Part shown: positions 10,148-20,688 of the stretch, one piece after another | Layout of the letters: every line of letters starts with the position of its first letter | How positions within the stretch are numbered: position 1 is the stretch's first letter | Source of the DNA: Symbiodinium natans | Taxonomy: Eukaryota; Sar; Dinophyceae; Suessiales; Symbiodiniaceae | Length of the DNA stretch: 64,000 nt | NCBI GenBank assembly: GCA_905221605.1 | Contig: CAJNDS010002357.1 | Span: 846,331-910,330, forward strand | Direction of reading: 5' to 3' | Program-made: the position numbers and the translations under genes | Notes under the pieces: model-generated | What the model was told of the DNA's origin: nothing | Database searches by the model: none | Seen by the model: the letters and a program-made list of their open reading frames with translations, nothing else

Positions 10148-10214
10148 TTCGGAGTCTCGTGGGATCGGCGTTCTGCGAGACAAGGCGCCGCCACTCGGTA
10201 GAAGCTGCCAAGAC
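10148..10214 (-). CDS. ABC transporter exon candidate between TM6 and linker
   Basis: After GCAAG one frame reads VLAASTEWRRLVSQNADPTR; the phase left by the previous exon would instead select a frame reading SWQLLPSGGALSRRT. Both are open, so the frame is undecided. Position and composition support an exon; the 3' end is approximate. Confidence 0.4.
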
Positions 10215-10473
10215 CTTGCTGCAACACAGGGTCTCAGCAAAACGGGCTCAGGATCTAGAGCCCTAAGCCCTGAACCCTAAACCCCTAAACTCCTAAGCGC
10301 TAAACCCTAAACCCTAAGCCCTAAACCCCTAAACCCCTAAACCTCTAAACCCCTAAACCCTAAACCCCTAAACCCCTAAACCCCTAAACCCCTAAACCCC
10401 TAAACCCCTAAACCCCTACATCCCTACATCCCTAAACCCCCAAACCCTAAACCCTAAAGCCCTCAACCCTAAC

Positions 10474-10565
10474 CTTGTAGGTCCGTGGCTGATGCTCGGC
10501 GCGCCCAGGGAGCTCAGCAGCGAGACAAAGCCTGTGAACTCGGCCACGGAGATGCGGCCCTTCAC
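10474..10565 (-). CDS. ABC transporter exon, last transmembrane helix
   Basis: Bounded by CCCAG and AG|GTTAGGG, the exon reads VKGRISVAEFTGFVSLLSSL and then GAPSISHGPT. This has the pattern 'g.isvgef.afv.ll..l..P' of the final transmembrane helix of type I ABC exporters. It precedes the RIDEFLD linker exon and, further on, the Walker A exon. CCCTAAA repeats adjoin it on the left and TTTAGGG on the right. Confidence 0.65.
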
Positions 10566-10789
10566 CTGGGAGGTTGGGGGGGTTGGGGTTTTAGGGTTTA
10601 GGGTTTAGGGTTTAGGGCTTAGGGTTGAGGGTTTAGGGTTTAGGGTTGGGGGTTAGGGTCTAAGGGGTTTCCTAATTCTGTCGAGGGAAGCTTCGGGACT
10701 TAGGGTCTGAGGGGGGTTTTACCTACAGGCTCCTAATGTAGGTTGAAGTTTGTAAGGGCGCAAGGGCTTCAGGGTTTAGGGCTTAGGGT

Positions 10790-10895
10790 TGGGAAGTTCC
10801 CCTTCTACTAGCAGTCTGTAATAGGGATTATACTGGGGGGGGGGGGGGGTATAGTCCCTATTGAGAACTGCTAGTATAAGGGTGAACATCCCAAC
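10790..10895. repeat. Family 3 inverted-repeat element with internal G tract
   Basis: Its ends are GGGAAGTTCCCCTTCTACTA and GCTAGTATAAGGGTGAACATC, inverted relative to one another. A run of 14 G sits at the centre. Other copies are at 22994, 33411, 46130 and 61993. Confidence 0.65.
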
Positions 10896-11067
10896 TTGCC
10901 TAAACCCTAAACCCTAAACCCTGAACCCGAGACCCTAAAACGTGAGGCTTGGGTTTTTGTTTTGGTTGGAGTTCAGGGGGGCAAGCGGTTACTGTGTCAG
11001 GCTTCGGAGCTTGGGGTTCATATGGATAGTTGCAACCCGGGATAGGATATAGGCAGGACACACCTCT

Positions 11068-11117
11068 ATATATACACATATATATATATATGTATATGTA
11101 CATATGTATATACATAC

Positions 11118-11149
<32 letters not shown>

Positions 11150-11150
11150 G
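11068..11150. repeat. (TA)n/TACATA microsatellite
   Basis: An AT-rich simple repeat (TATATACA and TATATA units) in an intron. Frames through it are low-complexity Tyr/Ile and not coding. Confidence 0.9.
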
Positions 11151-11254
11151 CTTTGAACAACACTAGAAACACGGACCAAGGGCTACTCTACCATGCGAGC
11201 CAAGTGGCAGCCAACCATGCCTGGGACCAGGGAGGTGGGCGGCGTGGGCCGGCA

Positions 11255-11255
<1 letters not shown>

Positions 11256-11309
<54 letters not shown>
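11256..11309. repeat. Poly(G) tract of about 54 bases
   Basis: Uninterrupted G on the plus strand (C in gene sense). Such a tract may be misjudged in length by sequencing. Confidence 0.9.
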
Positions 11310-11310
<1 letters not shown>

Positions 11311-11716
11311 GAGGTTCGGATTTGCAGTTCGGGGCCAACCCTACACCCCTCATCCAAGCCCTAGACACCAAACAATCAGGTTTCCGGGATCCTTGCCTCC
11401 AAACATGTATCGGCAGCCCCTTGCTGAGCCTTACTTTGGGCCTTCTCCCAACAAACAGACCAACAACTCCTAGGTATCAGATCGCATAGTTACAGTGAAA
11501 AAAACCGGCGTGCTGAAAAGCTGTACCACAAATCCAAGAACCCTAAAACCACAAATCCCAGAACCCTAACGCCCAGAACTCAAAAACCCAAAACCCCTAA
11601 ACCCTAAAAACCCTGAGCCCTCAACCCTAAAGCCCAGAACTCAACAACCCTGAATCGTCAGCCCTGTAACCGCGAACCCTACCCCGGACTGAGAGCCCTA
11701 GGACATTGCAGCACCG

Positions 11717-11844
11717 TACTTGAAGTTTCAGGGGTAGTCGTAAAACGAAAACAATGCTACAACCTTTTGTAACTATAGGGGTTTAGGGTTTAGGGTTTCC
11801 TCCTACGTATAACCCTACTTTTTGGTACCCATGAACCTTCAAGT
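11717..11844. repeat. Family 2 inverted-repeat element with telomeric insertion
   Basis: Termini TACTTGAAGTTTCAGGGGTAG and TACCCATGAACCTTCAAGTG are diverged from the consensus. Three TTTAGGG units lie in the middle of the element, so telomeric sequence arose inside it or was copied into it. Confidence 0.65.
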
Positions 11845-11892
11845 GCCGATTGACCTGCTGCCTCTTGCACTGGTCTCAACAACCGCATAAGT

Positions 11893-11989
11893 ATATCCGA
11901 AAAAAATCTGGAACGCCTGCTGTCCTCCGCAGACTTTGTGTGCACTATGCGGCTGAGGCACGAGGATGATTATGTGCACGGCGACAAAC
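11893..11989 (-). CDS. Membrane-protein exon candidate (ABC transmembrane region)
   Basis: After GCTGAG the frame reads FVAVHIIILVPQPHSAHKVC and stays open past the boundary I give. The first 12 residues form a hydrophobic helix. It is consistent with the transmembrane part of the ABC gene. The 3' end is approximate. Confidence 0.45.
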
Positions 11990-12037
11990 CTCAGCTGCTT
12001 TAGTGGCACACCCGGGGCCCATGGCACCCGGAACCGT

Positions 12038-12299
12038 ACGGTTTAGGGTTTAGGGTTTAGGGTTTAGGGTTTAGGGTTTAGGGTTTAGGGTTTAGGGTTT
12101 AGGGTTTAGGGTTTAGGGTTTAGGGTTTAGGGTTTAGGGTTTAGGGTTTAGGGTTTAGGGGTTATGGTTTAGGGTTTAGGGTTTAGGGTTTAGGGTTTAG
12201 GGTTTAGGGTTTAGGGTTTAGGGTTTAGGGTTTAGGGTTTAGGGTTTAGGGTTTAGGGTTTAGGGTTTAGGGTTTAGGGTTTAGGGTTTAGGGTTTAGG
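12038..12299 (+). repeat. Longest TTTAGGG array of the window, about 260 bp
   Basis: About 37 units, nearly perfect, with one TTAGGGG and one TTATGG variant near 12160. It lies within the presumed intron 5' of the exon at 11893-11989. Confidence 0.97.
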
Positions 12300-13145
12300 T
12301 TCAGGGTTTGAGCTCTAACACTCTAAAACTCTAAACCTTCAGGGGATTCAGTCTCGTACCCCTAAGGTTGTACCCCTAAACGTTCCCCTGAATATACTCC
12401 GAGTATGGCCCTTATATTCATGAAACCTGAAATCTTCTGATCCTCAAAGCCTCTGACAAACCCAAAGCCTCTATACCCTGAGCTTCATGGGTCAGGATCA
12501 AAGCCTGAGGTTCTGGCGCGGGCCAAGAGTAGATTGATAAACCCTAAACCCTAAACCCTAAACCCGAAACCCTAGACCCTAGACCCTAAACCCTAAACTC
12601 AAACCCCAAACCGTAACCCTAGACCCTAGACCCTAGACCCTACACTCAAACCCTAAATCCTAACCCTAGACCCTAAACCCTAAACTCAAACCCTTGCGGG
12701 CCAAGGATGGCTAGAGGGCTTAGGGGTTCGCAAGATGAAATAGAAATACAAACACCTAAGCCCTAAACCCTAAACCCCAAACCCAAAGGGTTCTAAGGGG
12801 TTCCTGAGGCAGGTCCCAGCTTAGGGTTCCGTTTGGGACCTTGATGTAGGAAGCTGTAGCCCTCAGAGCCCACTTGTGGGCGATGTTGTGTCATAAGGGG
12901 TTTAGGGTTCGGAGTTTAGGATTAGGGTTTAGGGTTCAGGGTGCGGGGTTAAGGGCTTAGGGTCAAGGGTGTTTGGGTTTAGAGGTAGAATATGAGATGT
13001 AAACTTTCTAGGGTTTGGGAATCGGCTTTAGGGATTTAGGCGCTTGGGGTTTGGGGTCCCTGCACCCTAACCCTTAAACCCCAAAACCTAAAAACCCTAA
13101 ACCCTAAAACCTAAACCCCAAACCTTCGGTTTCGGGTTTAGGGAT

Positions 13146-13218
13146 GGGGAAGATGGGCTCGGTGACAAGCGGCAGGTTCACCAGTTGCTGGACATAGCCT
13201 TGGACCATGCCGCCTTTC
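13146..13218 (-). CDS. ABC transporter exon candidate, transmembrane domain
   Basis: After TTCAG the frame reads KGGMVQGYVQQLVNLPLVTE and continues PIFP. Codon composition is strongly protein-like and the opposite strand is broken. It sits in order between the helices at 16-17 kb and the last helix at 10.5 kb. The donor is uncertain. Confidence 0.55.
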
Positions 13219-13384
13219 CTGAACTGCAGCCCGAAACCCCAACCCTAAACCCTAAACCCTAAACCCTAAACCCCTAAAGCCCTAAAACCCTGAGACCCTA
13301 AGGCCCTAAAGCCCTAGCCCCTGAAAGCGACCAAACCTCAAAAAAACATAAGCCCTTGAGCCCAGCAACCATATTCAAACAAGG

Positions 13385-13463
13385 GAACCCCTTATTTTTA
13401 GGTTGGTTACTTTGTAAGGAACCCAGAACGAAAAAAAGGGCAAACGGTACCACTGGGCTAGTG
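13385..13463. repeat. Family 5 short element
   Basis: Contains GGTTGGTTACTTTGTAAGGA and ends AACGGTACCACTGGGC, matching copies near 5881 and 28855. Confidence 0.45.
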
Positions 13464-13554
13464 GCCGTGCAGGGTGCAAGGGTTTGTGGAAAGATCATGG
13501 AGGATGGAACGTCAAACTGCAGAAGCACCTGCGCACCCCGAACACCAAACCCTA

Positions 13555-13673
13555 CCTAAACCCTAAACCCTAAACCCTAAACCCTAAACCCTAAACCCTA
13601 AACCCTAAACCCTAAACCCTAAACCCTAAACCCTAAACCCTAAACCCTAAACCCTAAACCCTAAACCCTAAAC
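13555..13673 (-). repeat. CCCTAAA array
   Basis: Seventeen perfect CCCTAAA units with no variant; one of the cleanest arrays in the window. Confidence 0.97.
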
Positions 13674-14395
13674 CCCAAGCCGCCCTTGGCGCAGGCGTGG
13701 GGTGAGGGCTAGTCGTATCTTGCCCAGCTGAAATTAGAGGCTTTCAGGGGTTTGGTTTTAGGCTTATACCAAACTGTTGTTTCAATCCCATTCTTTCGAA
13801 AGATACTGGCCGCATCTAACAGTAGCCTAGAGAATATGTATGGGAAAAAAAGTACACACATATGTAACGTACTTGCCAAAAAGGTCTGGACGATGTGTTT
13901 CCTTGCCTTCACGTAAGCTCCCCTCCCCTATGGCTACCATGGGGGAGTACCTAACATTACAGGAGGGGGGTTGGTGGTGGTGTGTGCTGGTGGATTTTGG
14001 GGATCATGGAGTTTGTATGGTAATCGCTGAGCAACAAGCACCAAACCCTGAACTCCACCTGGTTCCATTTGCCTACTATTTTGGGGACTATGCCCTATAT
14101 TTAGGGGGGGGGGGGGGGGGGGGGCTATGAACTGCTGATTTGTAGAGTCTGGGAGTTATCCTACTTTGGGTTAAACAAGGGAGATCCCCTATTTTGAATA
14201 TACCCAACACTGAAGATGTTCGACTTTCAAGGCCCTAAACTGGCCCTAAACCCTGTAAATCCAGACCCTGAACCCCAAACCCCAAATCCCAAACCCTAAA
14301 CCCTAATTTACAAACCCTAAACCCTAAACCCTAAACCCCAAACCCTAAACCCCAAACCCTAAACCTCAAACCCTAAACCCTAAACCCCAAATCCT

Positions 14396-14462
14396 AAATG
14401 CGGCTGTGGGAATCTTCCGCATGTCCAGGTGTTTGGCCTCCTGGTCCTGAATCAGAGGTCGC
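14396..14462 (-). CDS. Exon candidate, ABC transporter region
   Basis: After CCCAG the frame reads RPLIQDQEAKHLDMRKIPTA and then AF. It is charged and helical, typical of an intracellular loop between transmembrane helices. TTTAGGG lies to its right and CCCTAAA to its left. Confidence 0.5.
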
Positions 14463-15207
14463 CTGGGTGGGACTTTGCTGGATTTAGGGTTTAGGGCTAG
14501 GGTTTAGGGCTAGGCTAGGGTTTAGGGCTAGGGTTTAAGTGGACGGGTTTAGGGGTTTAGGGTCGAGGATTTGGGGGTTTAGGGTTTAGGGTTTAAGGTT
14601 TAGGGGTTAAGGGCTTAGGGTTTAGGGATTAAGGTTTAGGGTGTTGGGCGGAAGTTCAGGGTTTAGGGTTTAGAGGCTAGTGTGGAGACATGTACACCTA
14701 AGCACTTACAGAATCATGCAAATGAATCTTCCTGGGCTAACCCTGAACCCTAAAACCCTAAACCCTAAACCCTGAACTCTAATATCCTGAACCCTGAAAC
14801 CCTAACACCCTGAACCCCTGCTTCGGGTTTGTTGAGGGTTGAGGATGTCGAGTCAGAAAATAACTTCCAACTCGACTTGGTGATGCCGGTTTCCAGAGAT
14901 ACATAGGCAGCCACCCCCACCCCCACTCCACCACAAAACAAAGAAACAAGAAACACGGAGGTTCCTGGGTGGTGATAAATGGGATTTCAGTAGGTATCTA
15001 TGATTATACTTGGCTAAAAAATACGATTTACTGTATACTGTTAGGCTTAAGGCTTACACGGGGTTTCGGCAACCCTGAACCCTAAACCTTAAACCCCAAA
15101 CCCTAAACCCTAAACCCTGGACCCTAGACCCTAAACCCTAAACCCTCAACCCTAAACCCCAAACCCTAAACCCTATCCTTGACATGGCCCGAGACGCAGG
15201 TACTCAC

Positions 15208-15265
15208 GGAACCAATAGTTCTGGCGATCGCACTGCCAAAGCATGCGCTGGCAGGTCACGCCGTT
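15208..15265 (-). CDS. Exon with canonical GTGAGT donor
   Basis: Bounded by TTTTTCAG and CC|GTGAGTACCTG, the best-defined splice pair in this part. Two frames are open: NGVTCQRMLWQCDRQNYWF and RRDLPAHALAVRSPELLV. The phase left by the exon at 15703-15805 in its first frame would select the second. Product unassigned, probably the same ABC gene. Confidence 0.55.
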
Positions 15266-15549
15266 CTGAAAAATGTCGATCCTTGAACGCCGGGCTTCTA
15301 GCTCTGAGTGTGCCCATACACCCTAAACCCTAAACCCCAAAACCCCTAACATTTAAACCCCCCAAAGGTCGAAACCCCTACAGGTCTGCTTGTCAAGCCG
15401 CTATCCAAAAACGGCTGCCTGACGGCAGGTAGGATTGAATACCTAGCCCTGTAGGTAGATGTGAGTGGGCCCTATAAACTGGGCTTCAAGTCTTCTCTCC
15501 TATAGGTTTGAAGTCCCTTGACAAACACCCTACTTATATCCCCAAATGC

Positions 15550-15672
15550 TCTGACCCATGAACCCAAAGCGTCCATGTACCTATGCTGTATATATCATTG
15601 GGCCCTGAAGCTACTTTATAGGAACCCCTTTAAGGCTCCAGTATATACTCTACAGGTACATGGACCTTTGGG
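15550..15672. repeat. Family 4 inverted-repeat element
   Basis: Begins AAGCGTCCATGTACCTA and ends AGGTACATGGACCTTTGGGG; the ends are inverted repeats. Other copies are near 17805, 21603, 45124, 51988 and 55320. Confidence 0.65.
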
Positions 15673-15702
15673 GAGCCCGCTAGCGGGGCTTTAAGTTCTC
15701 AC

Positions 15703-15805
15703 CTGTGGGATGCAAAGCAATGCAATGATGGCCACGAGTCGTATTTGCGGCCGCCACGGAATACATCGCCGCCAGCTGAGAGGACGATCCTTGCGGGACG
15801 GTCAC
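15703..15805 (-). CDS. Exon with clear acceptor and GTGAGAAC donor
   Basis: Bounded by AATGCAG and CACAG|GTGAGAAC. One frame reads VTVPQGSSSQLAAMYSVAAA, another DRPARIVLSAGGDVFRGGRK; both are open across 103 bases, so the frame is undecided. High GC and good splice sites make the exon itself likely. Confidence 0.55.
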
Positions 15806-15944
15806 CTGCATTGCCAAGAGGATCTGAGCCCTTGGGTTTAGGGTTTAGGGTTTAGGGTTTCGGGCTTTGTGGGACCGCCAACCAGAAGTAGAGCGTACCT
15901 TTTTTTTGGGTATGGGCTTTCAGGTGTAGCCTCTTAGATGGGTC

Positions 15945-16095
15945 ATTTCACCACGCTTCCCGAGGGTCGTACAACGCGTTGAGACAGATTCTTGCGGTTG
16001 GTGAGCGGTCGTGCATTGGAGATTCGTCAAGACAGAACTGGCGCTTTTGGAACTTTGATCCGAGTACGGACCTTGGCTGGGTCAGAAGTATCTGT
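15945..16095. CDS. Open island, strand undecided
   Basis: The minus strand reads QFCLDESPMHDRSPTARICL and then NALYDPREAW before a stop. The plus strand reads SYNALRQILAVGERSCIGDS and then SRQNWRFWNFDPSTDLGW. Both look protein-like. Context favours the minus strand; a plus-strand exon would be an exception worth noting. Confidence 0.3.
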
Positions 16096-16255
16096 TCTTA
16101 GGTTCCAACTCGAAGCCTAGGGTTCAGGGCTTAGGGCTTAGGGGCCTACCCTGAACCCTAAACCCTAAACCCTAAACCCTAAACCCTAAACCCTAAACCC
16201 CGAAAATTTACAGGGTGTAGGGGTGAGCCCTCAATCCCCGGAAAAACCCCCCCAA

Positions 16256-16343
16256 ACACGCCCCATCCCTGCAGCCAGGTCGCGAAGATGATCGGAAAGA
16301 CAGAGAGGGCAAGCACGCCGACTTGAGGTGACACTGTAAATGC
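16256..16343 (-). CDS. ABC transporter exon, transmembrane helix
   Basis: After CTTTTGCAG the frame reads AFTVSPQVGVLALSVFPIIF and then ATWLQGWGVFG. It is a strongly hydrophobic helix of about 20 residues with an aromatic border. The acceptor has a clear pyrimidine tract. The 3' end runs into a G-rich repeat and is approximate. Confidence 0.6.
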
Positions 16344-16639
16344 CTGCAAAAGACACAAGCTAAACCCTAAACCCTAAACCCTAAACCCTAAACCCTCTGT
16401 CTGGGTGTAGGATTCAGGGATGTTTCATGGATGGTTTAGGGGCCACCCCAAACCCAAGTCCCCTGATGCCATTTTCATGGTTTAGGGCTTAGGGTTTAGG
16501 GTTCATGAAAGGAGGCGTCGCGGCCACCCGGCCATTATCCTGAAATCGTGACCCCCTTCTAACGCCCCCAATAACCCCTAATCCCTCAAACCTAAACCCT
16601 AAAAACCCCTAAAGACTAGACCCTAAAACCCGAAACGCT

Positions 16640-16684
16640 AGCTCTATCATACGGATCGGAATCCACGAGAGTCGGCCGGTAAAC
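16640..16684 (-). CDS. Short exon candidate
   Basis: After CAAAAG two frames are open: FTGRLSWIPIRMIE and VYRPTLVDSDPYDRAS. It lies between two transmembrane exons of the same gene. Frame and donor are undecided. Confidence 0.35.
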
Positions 16685-16846
16685 CTTTTGGTCCCAGAGT
16701 GGATCGCCCAAAGTTTAGGGTTTAGACACTCTTACTTCGGGTAGAAACCGTCAGACTCAGCCGGGAGGGGAGGGGAAGATGACTAGCTTCCTAAATGGGT
16801 TTAGGGTTTAGGGTTTAGAGTTTAGGGTTTAGGGTTTAGGGATTCT

Positions 16847-16865
16847 GCCCCCCCCCCCCCCCCCC
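16847..16865. repeat. Poly(C) tract
   Basis: A run of about 18 C on the plus strand (G in gene sense), one of several mononucleotide G/C tracts that interrupt introns here. Confidence 0.85.
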
Positions 16866-16983
16866 ACCGTACCCAAGAAACAAGTCTCAACCACAAAGCC
16901 CTGGATATCAAGGACTGGCGCCCTAAACCCCAAACCCTAAACCCTAGACTGCAACCCTCAACCCTAATCCCAAACCCCTCAAC

Positions 16984-17085
16984 CCTGATTTCCAGGACTT
17001 GCGTCCCGGCTGCGTAAACGATGGTAATCAGCACCCGCGAGAGCGGCGAGATTAGGGACCACATGATGCCTGGCACGAGGCTTGC
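16984..17085 (-). CDS. ABC transporter exon, transmembrane segment
   Basis: Exactly 34 codons between GCGAAG and AGG|GTTGAGG: ASLVPGIMWSLISPLSRVLI followed by TIVYAAGTQVLEIR. It contains a membrane helix and the 'vl..YAaG' pattern found near transmembrane helix 5 of ABC exporters. This is the most upstream exon that I would assign to the ABC gene with some assurance. Confidence 0.62.
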
Positions 17086-17135
17086 CTTCGCTACTGCGAA
17101 GAAGGTTTAGGGCTTAGGGTTGAGAAATTAGGGCC

Positions 17136-17256
17136 TACTTGGAGGTTGATGGGTACTTCTATAGAAGCAGGATTCTATAAGTAGGATAACTCTAGAATAG
17201 AACCTTATTGACGGTGCTTATAACCCTACTTGTATCTACCCATGAACCTCCAAGTA
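17136..17256. repeat. Family 2 inverted-repeat element
   Basis: Termini TACTTGGAGGTTGATGGGTA and CTACCCATGAACCTCCAAGTA are nearly perfect inverted repeats. One of the best-preserved copies. Confidence 0.85.
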
Positions 17257-17804
17257 GCACCCGGAGGCGTCGCCGCTATAATTCGTGATTTTTTGTGGCA
17301 AGGACGTTTTGTATTCGTTGTGTCAACCCCACCCCCAAACCCTAAACCCTAACCCTAAACCCTAACCCTAAACCCTAACCCTAAACCCTAACCCTAGATC
17401 CTAAACCCTCAACCGAAACCGCTATAGGGTTTAGGGTTTATAGGGAGCCCAAAAACTCACAAACCCTGAAACCCATGCGTCCTATTCAAGTCCAGGTCCT
17501 CCTGAAGCTTAGAGCCCTTCAGCCCTTCAGTACTCAACCCTCAAAAGCCCTAAGCTCCGGGAGAGGTTTAGGGTTTAGGGCTTAGGGCTTAGGGCCCCTA
17601 AACCCTAAACCCTAAACCCTGAACCCGAAACCCTAAACCCGAAACCCTGAACCCTGAACCCTGAACCCTAACCCCTAAACCCTAAACCCCAAATGCTGGG
17701 CCTGTCCAGAGGTCCTGTAATCTCAGTATATCCGAGGCAAAGGTCGCGTTGATGGAGCCAGAGCCATACGTCCTTGTCTAGGATAGTGCTGAAAACCCTC
17801 CCTA

Positions 17805-17905
17805 AGTCTATGTACCATAATTGTTGTATACCTGGGCCCAACCAACAGTCCCCTGAGGTACTTTGGGCCCCGAAGACTTCCCAATTTAGGTACGTGGACC
17901 CGTAA
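17805..17905. repeat. Family 4 inverted-repeat element
   Basis: Begins TAAGTCTATGTACCATAA and ends TTTAGGTACGTGGACCCG, diverged from the consensus GGTCCATGTACC. Confidence 0.6.
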
Positions 17906-18191
17906 GGCCTCTGAAAACCTGCCTGAATATGATCCTCTGAAACCCAAGAAGGGAAAACATGAAATATCCAAAGGGCCTGCCTAGCTTGACGAGGAAAAGG
18001 GTTTTAGCGCGGTTTAGGGATGTTTAGCGTTGTTTAGGGGTTCCACTTCGGGGGGGGGGGGGGGATAGTTGTTGAGGCTCCTGGACTTTAGCTAGGATTG
18101 GGAGAGTTCGTTGACCTGCGGAAAGCAGAAGAGATCCCCAATGGCAACCCATGCAAAGTAGGGACTATCGGGGTATCTGTGGGACACTTAC

Positions 18192-18263
18192 AAGCAGGTT
18201 AAGGGCTTGGGCTGCGTAGAGTTCCGGGGGCAGGGCGACGACAAAGCCAGACACTCGGACTTT
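18192..18263 (-). CDS. Membrane-protein exon, 24 codons, canonical donor
   Basis: Bounded by ATCTAAG and CTT|GTAAGTG. It reads KVRVSGFVVALPPELYAAQA and then LNLL, in phase 0 at both ends. The composition suggests a loop and the start of a helix. It could be the 5' continuation of the ABC gene. Confidence 0.6.
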
Positions 18264-18372
18264 CTTAGATGTCGCAAGTCCCAAGTCAGCCGGAAACCCC
18301 TATACCCTAAACCCGAAACCCTGAAAAGTTTGAAAGCAATCCTACATCCCAATCCACGTCTTAATCGACAGC

Positions 18373-18415
18373 TCCGCCAAAGCACGAAGCTCCCTTGGAG
18401 CTCATCGCCAGCATC
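18373..18415 (-). CDS. Short exon candidate
   Basis: After CCCGAG one frame reads MLAMSSKGASCFGGAV, another DAGDELQGSFVLWRS. It lies just 5' of the exon at 18192-18263. Frame undecided; the plus strand is also open. Confidence 0.35.
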
Positions 18416-19242
18416 CTCGGGCAAGGCGTTAGTGTGCTTGTGCCGGTTGAAGCCTCACCCTATACTTCCAGGGGCCGAATAGTTAGGTTACTCGACTATG
18501 TGGTTCAAGTCTACACTACAATCACTCCTGTTTTACGTTCATCGCATCGACGTCGGTCCGCATTACCCAGAATACCGTTCTAATCAACCCCCATACTTCA
18601 TCTGCCTTCTAGGTCGTTGAGAGTCGGACGTAGGGAGTGTCAGGGTTCCTCCGTCGCTGCTTGCAGCACATTTTTCAAGCTACCTCAAGAAGGGTAGTTT
18701 CTCATTACTTGGGAAGCTCCTATCTTTCCCCTATATGCGCCAGCATTTACAGATCCCCCCCCTCCTCCTCCCCATCCCGGTGGTTCATGGTGAGTTTTGG
18801 GTATGGGTTCCCCTCTCCAAGCCTCTGGTTCTAGGCTGCCCAGTAACCAAGGCGTTAAAAGGGTGCCCTTTTTTGCTTAAAGGGGTTTATAAGGGAACCT
18901 AAACCCCCCCCAAAAGGGAATAAGGGTCCTACTGGGCATCCCAGGTTCATGGTTGGCTTAGGTTTAGGTTTAGGCCGTAGGGCTTAGTGTTTCAAAAACT
19001 CTGCGCTGCTCTCCAAGGTTCATGGTGGGTCTAGAGTTTAGGATTCAGGTTTAGGATGAGGTGTAGGTCTAGAGTTTCCCCTCTCCCCCTCTCCCCCCTG
19101 TGGCTTAGGGTTCAGGGTTTAGGGGCAGGGTTAAGGCAGTGAAGGTTTTTAGGGCAACGGTCAGGGTTTGGGGGGGGGGGGGGGGGGGGGCGGCTCGACA
19201 CAAAGGGCTCCTTGCTTCACAGCCCTCTTGGCCCACTGGGTA

Positions 19243-19311
19243 GTTTAGGGTTTAGGGTTTAGGGTTTAGGGTTTAGGGTTTAGGGTTTAGGGTTTAGGGT
19301 TTAGGGTTTAG
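19243..19311 (+). repeat. TTTAGGG array
   Basis: About ten perfect units. Confidence 0.95.
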
Positions 19312-20059
19312 TGTAACAACTGAACACACAAAGGGGAAGACTGTCAGAATACAAAATGGTTCAGGATTCAGGGTTTGGGGTTGGTTTGTTGTTTCTTGGG
19401 AACCCACTAAACCCCAAACCGACCTAATCCCTGGAGGGAATCAGGGTACGTTAAGCCGCGCTTGTTTATGTGGCGTCTAGGTTTCAGCGCTTAGAATGCA
19501 GGGTGGGAGAGGGGTTATAGGTTAGATACAAGGTCCCGAAGTTGGGTTACGCGTATCTTTAACTTAAGTTAGAAGTCCTGCTGTGGGAGTGCCTCATTTT
19601 TTTAAGTTATTTGTATGATACAACAGGGTTGAGGCTTTTTGGGACTTAGGGTTGGAGTTCTATGCGCGCAGGCAACGGTACAGGTCGCGCAAAGCCTTCA
19701 CACACACACACAGACACGGAAATCCTAAACCCTAAACCCTATATAAGCCCTAAGCCATGAACCCTAAACCCAAACTCAATCCCTGCCAGCCAACACCGGG
19801 TTTGTGCCACTTCGTTACTTGTGCACTGTGGAGGAACTCCGCGCGTACAACCCTACACCCTGTAGATCCTCTTTCAGAGCGAAGTTCAAGGGTACTATTG
19901 TGTGCGTGGGATTTATAGGGTTTAGGAACTCCATCCTTCTATGGAAAGAAATAAACTTCGCAGCCCAGCATCTTCTCCGCTACTCGAACTTGTACCGAGG
20001 CGGTACCTGCCACGAAGTTGCTTCCACAGACATTGCATACTGCAGCGTCGAAGCCTAAA

Positions 20060-20215
20060 CCCTAGACCCTAAAACCCTAAAACCCTAAAACCCTAAAACC
20101 CTAAAACCCTAAAACCCTAAAACCCTAAAACCCTAAAACCCCTAAAACCCTAAAACCCTAAAACCCCTAAAACCCTAAAACCCCTAAAACCCTAAAACCC
20201 TAAAACCCTAAACCG
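20060..20215 (-). repeat. CCCTAAAA (octamer) array
   Basis: Eighteen or so units of an 8-base variant, CCCTAAAA, some with an added C. This TTTTAGGG type differs from the heptamer used elsewhere and expanded as a block. Confidence 0.95.
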
Positions 20216-20615
20216 TAAACCCTAAACCCCAAACTTGCTAAGCCATAGCTTCATCACTTCTTCGCAGGAATCGAGCCGTGGCATGTCTGGGCCAAAACCA
20301 GAAACCCTAAACCCTCAACCCTCAACCCTAAACCCTAAACCCTGCAATCCTTAAACTCTCGAAGTTCAGGCGTTTAAGGGTTTCGGGTGCCGAAGCCTCC
20401 CCAAATCGCCAAAAGTACACGGGGTTTGTAGAGGTTATGGGGGTTGAGGGTGACTGTTTTAGATGCCCCTGATGATGCTTCAGGTCTTTTGAGCCACCTA
20501 TGAACCTTCAAGCACCACAATAAACCCTGCCAACACCCTAAACCCGAAACCCTAATCCCGAAACCCTAGCCCTAAACCCTGAACCCGAAACCCCTAACCC
20601 TTAACCCTAAAAACC

Positions 20616-20688
20616 CAGAAGTGGGGCCTCTGGCAAGGATATAGGAGTAGGATCGGACCAACACGGCATAGGTGCCGAGGTTGAGAAG
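20616..20688 (-). CDS. Membrane-protein exon
   Basis: After ACTCAG the frame reads LLNLGTYAVLVRSYSYILAR and then GPTS. It is moderately hydrophobic, perhaps a transmembrane segment. The sequence to its right is TTTAGGG-type, to its left CCCTAAA-type. The donor is not resolved. Confidence 0.55.

Larger units (their letters stand above)
18416..20615. other. Repeat-rich stretch with only weak exon candidates
   Basis: It holds a family 5 element (about 18852-18945), TTTAGGG units (19243-19311), a G tract near 19170 and a CCCTAAAA array. Weak minus-strand islands are at 19670-19705 (ALRDLYRCL) and 19955-20056 (CNVCGSNFVAGTASVQVRVA, ending at a stop). The plus strand of 19804-20058 is open for 84 codons but is interrupted by telomere-like sequence in the middle. 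Confidence 0.4.

Noticed and set aside
11030-11473. A 147-codon frame with Tyr/Ile and Gly runs
   Set aside because: Produced by the TA microsatellite and the G54 tract in series.
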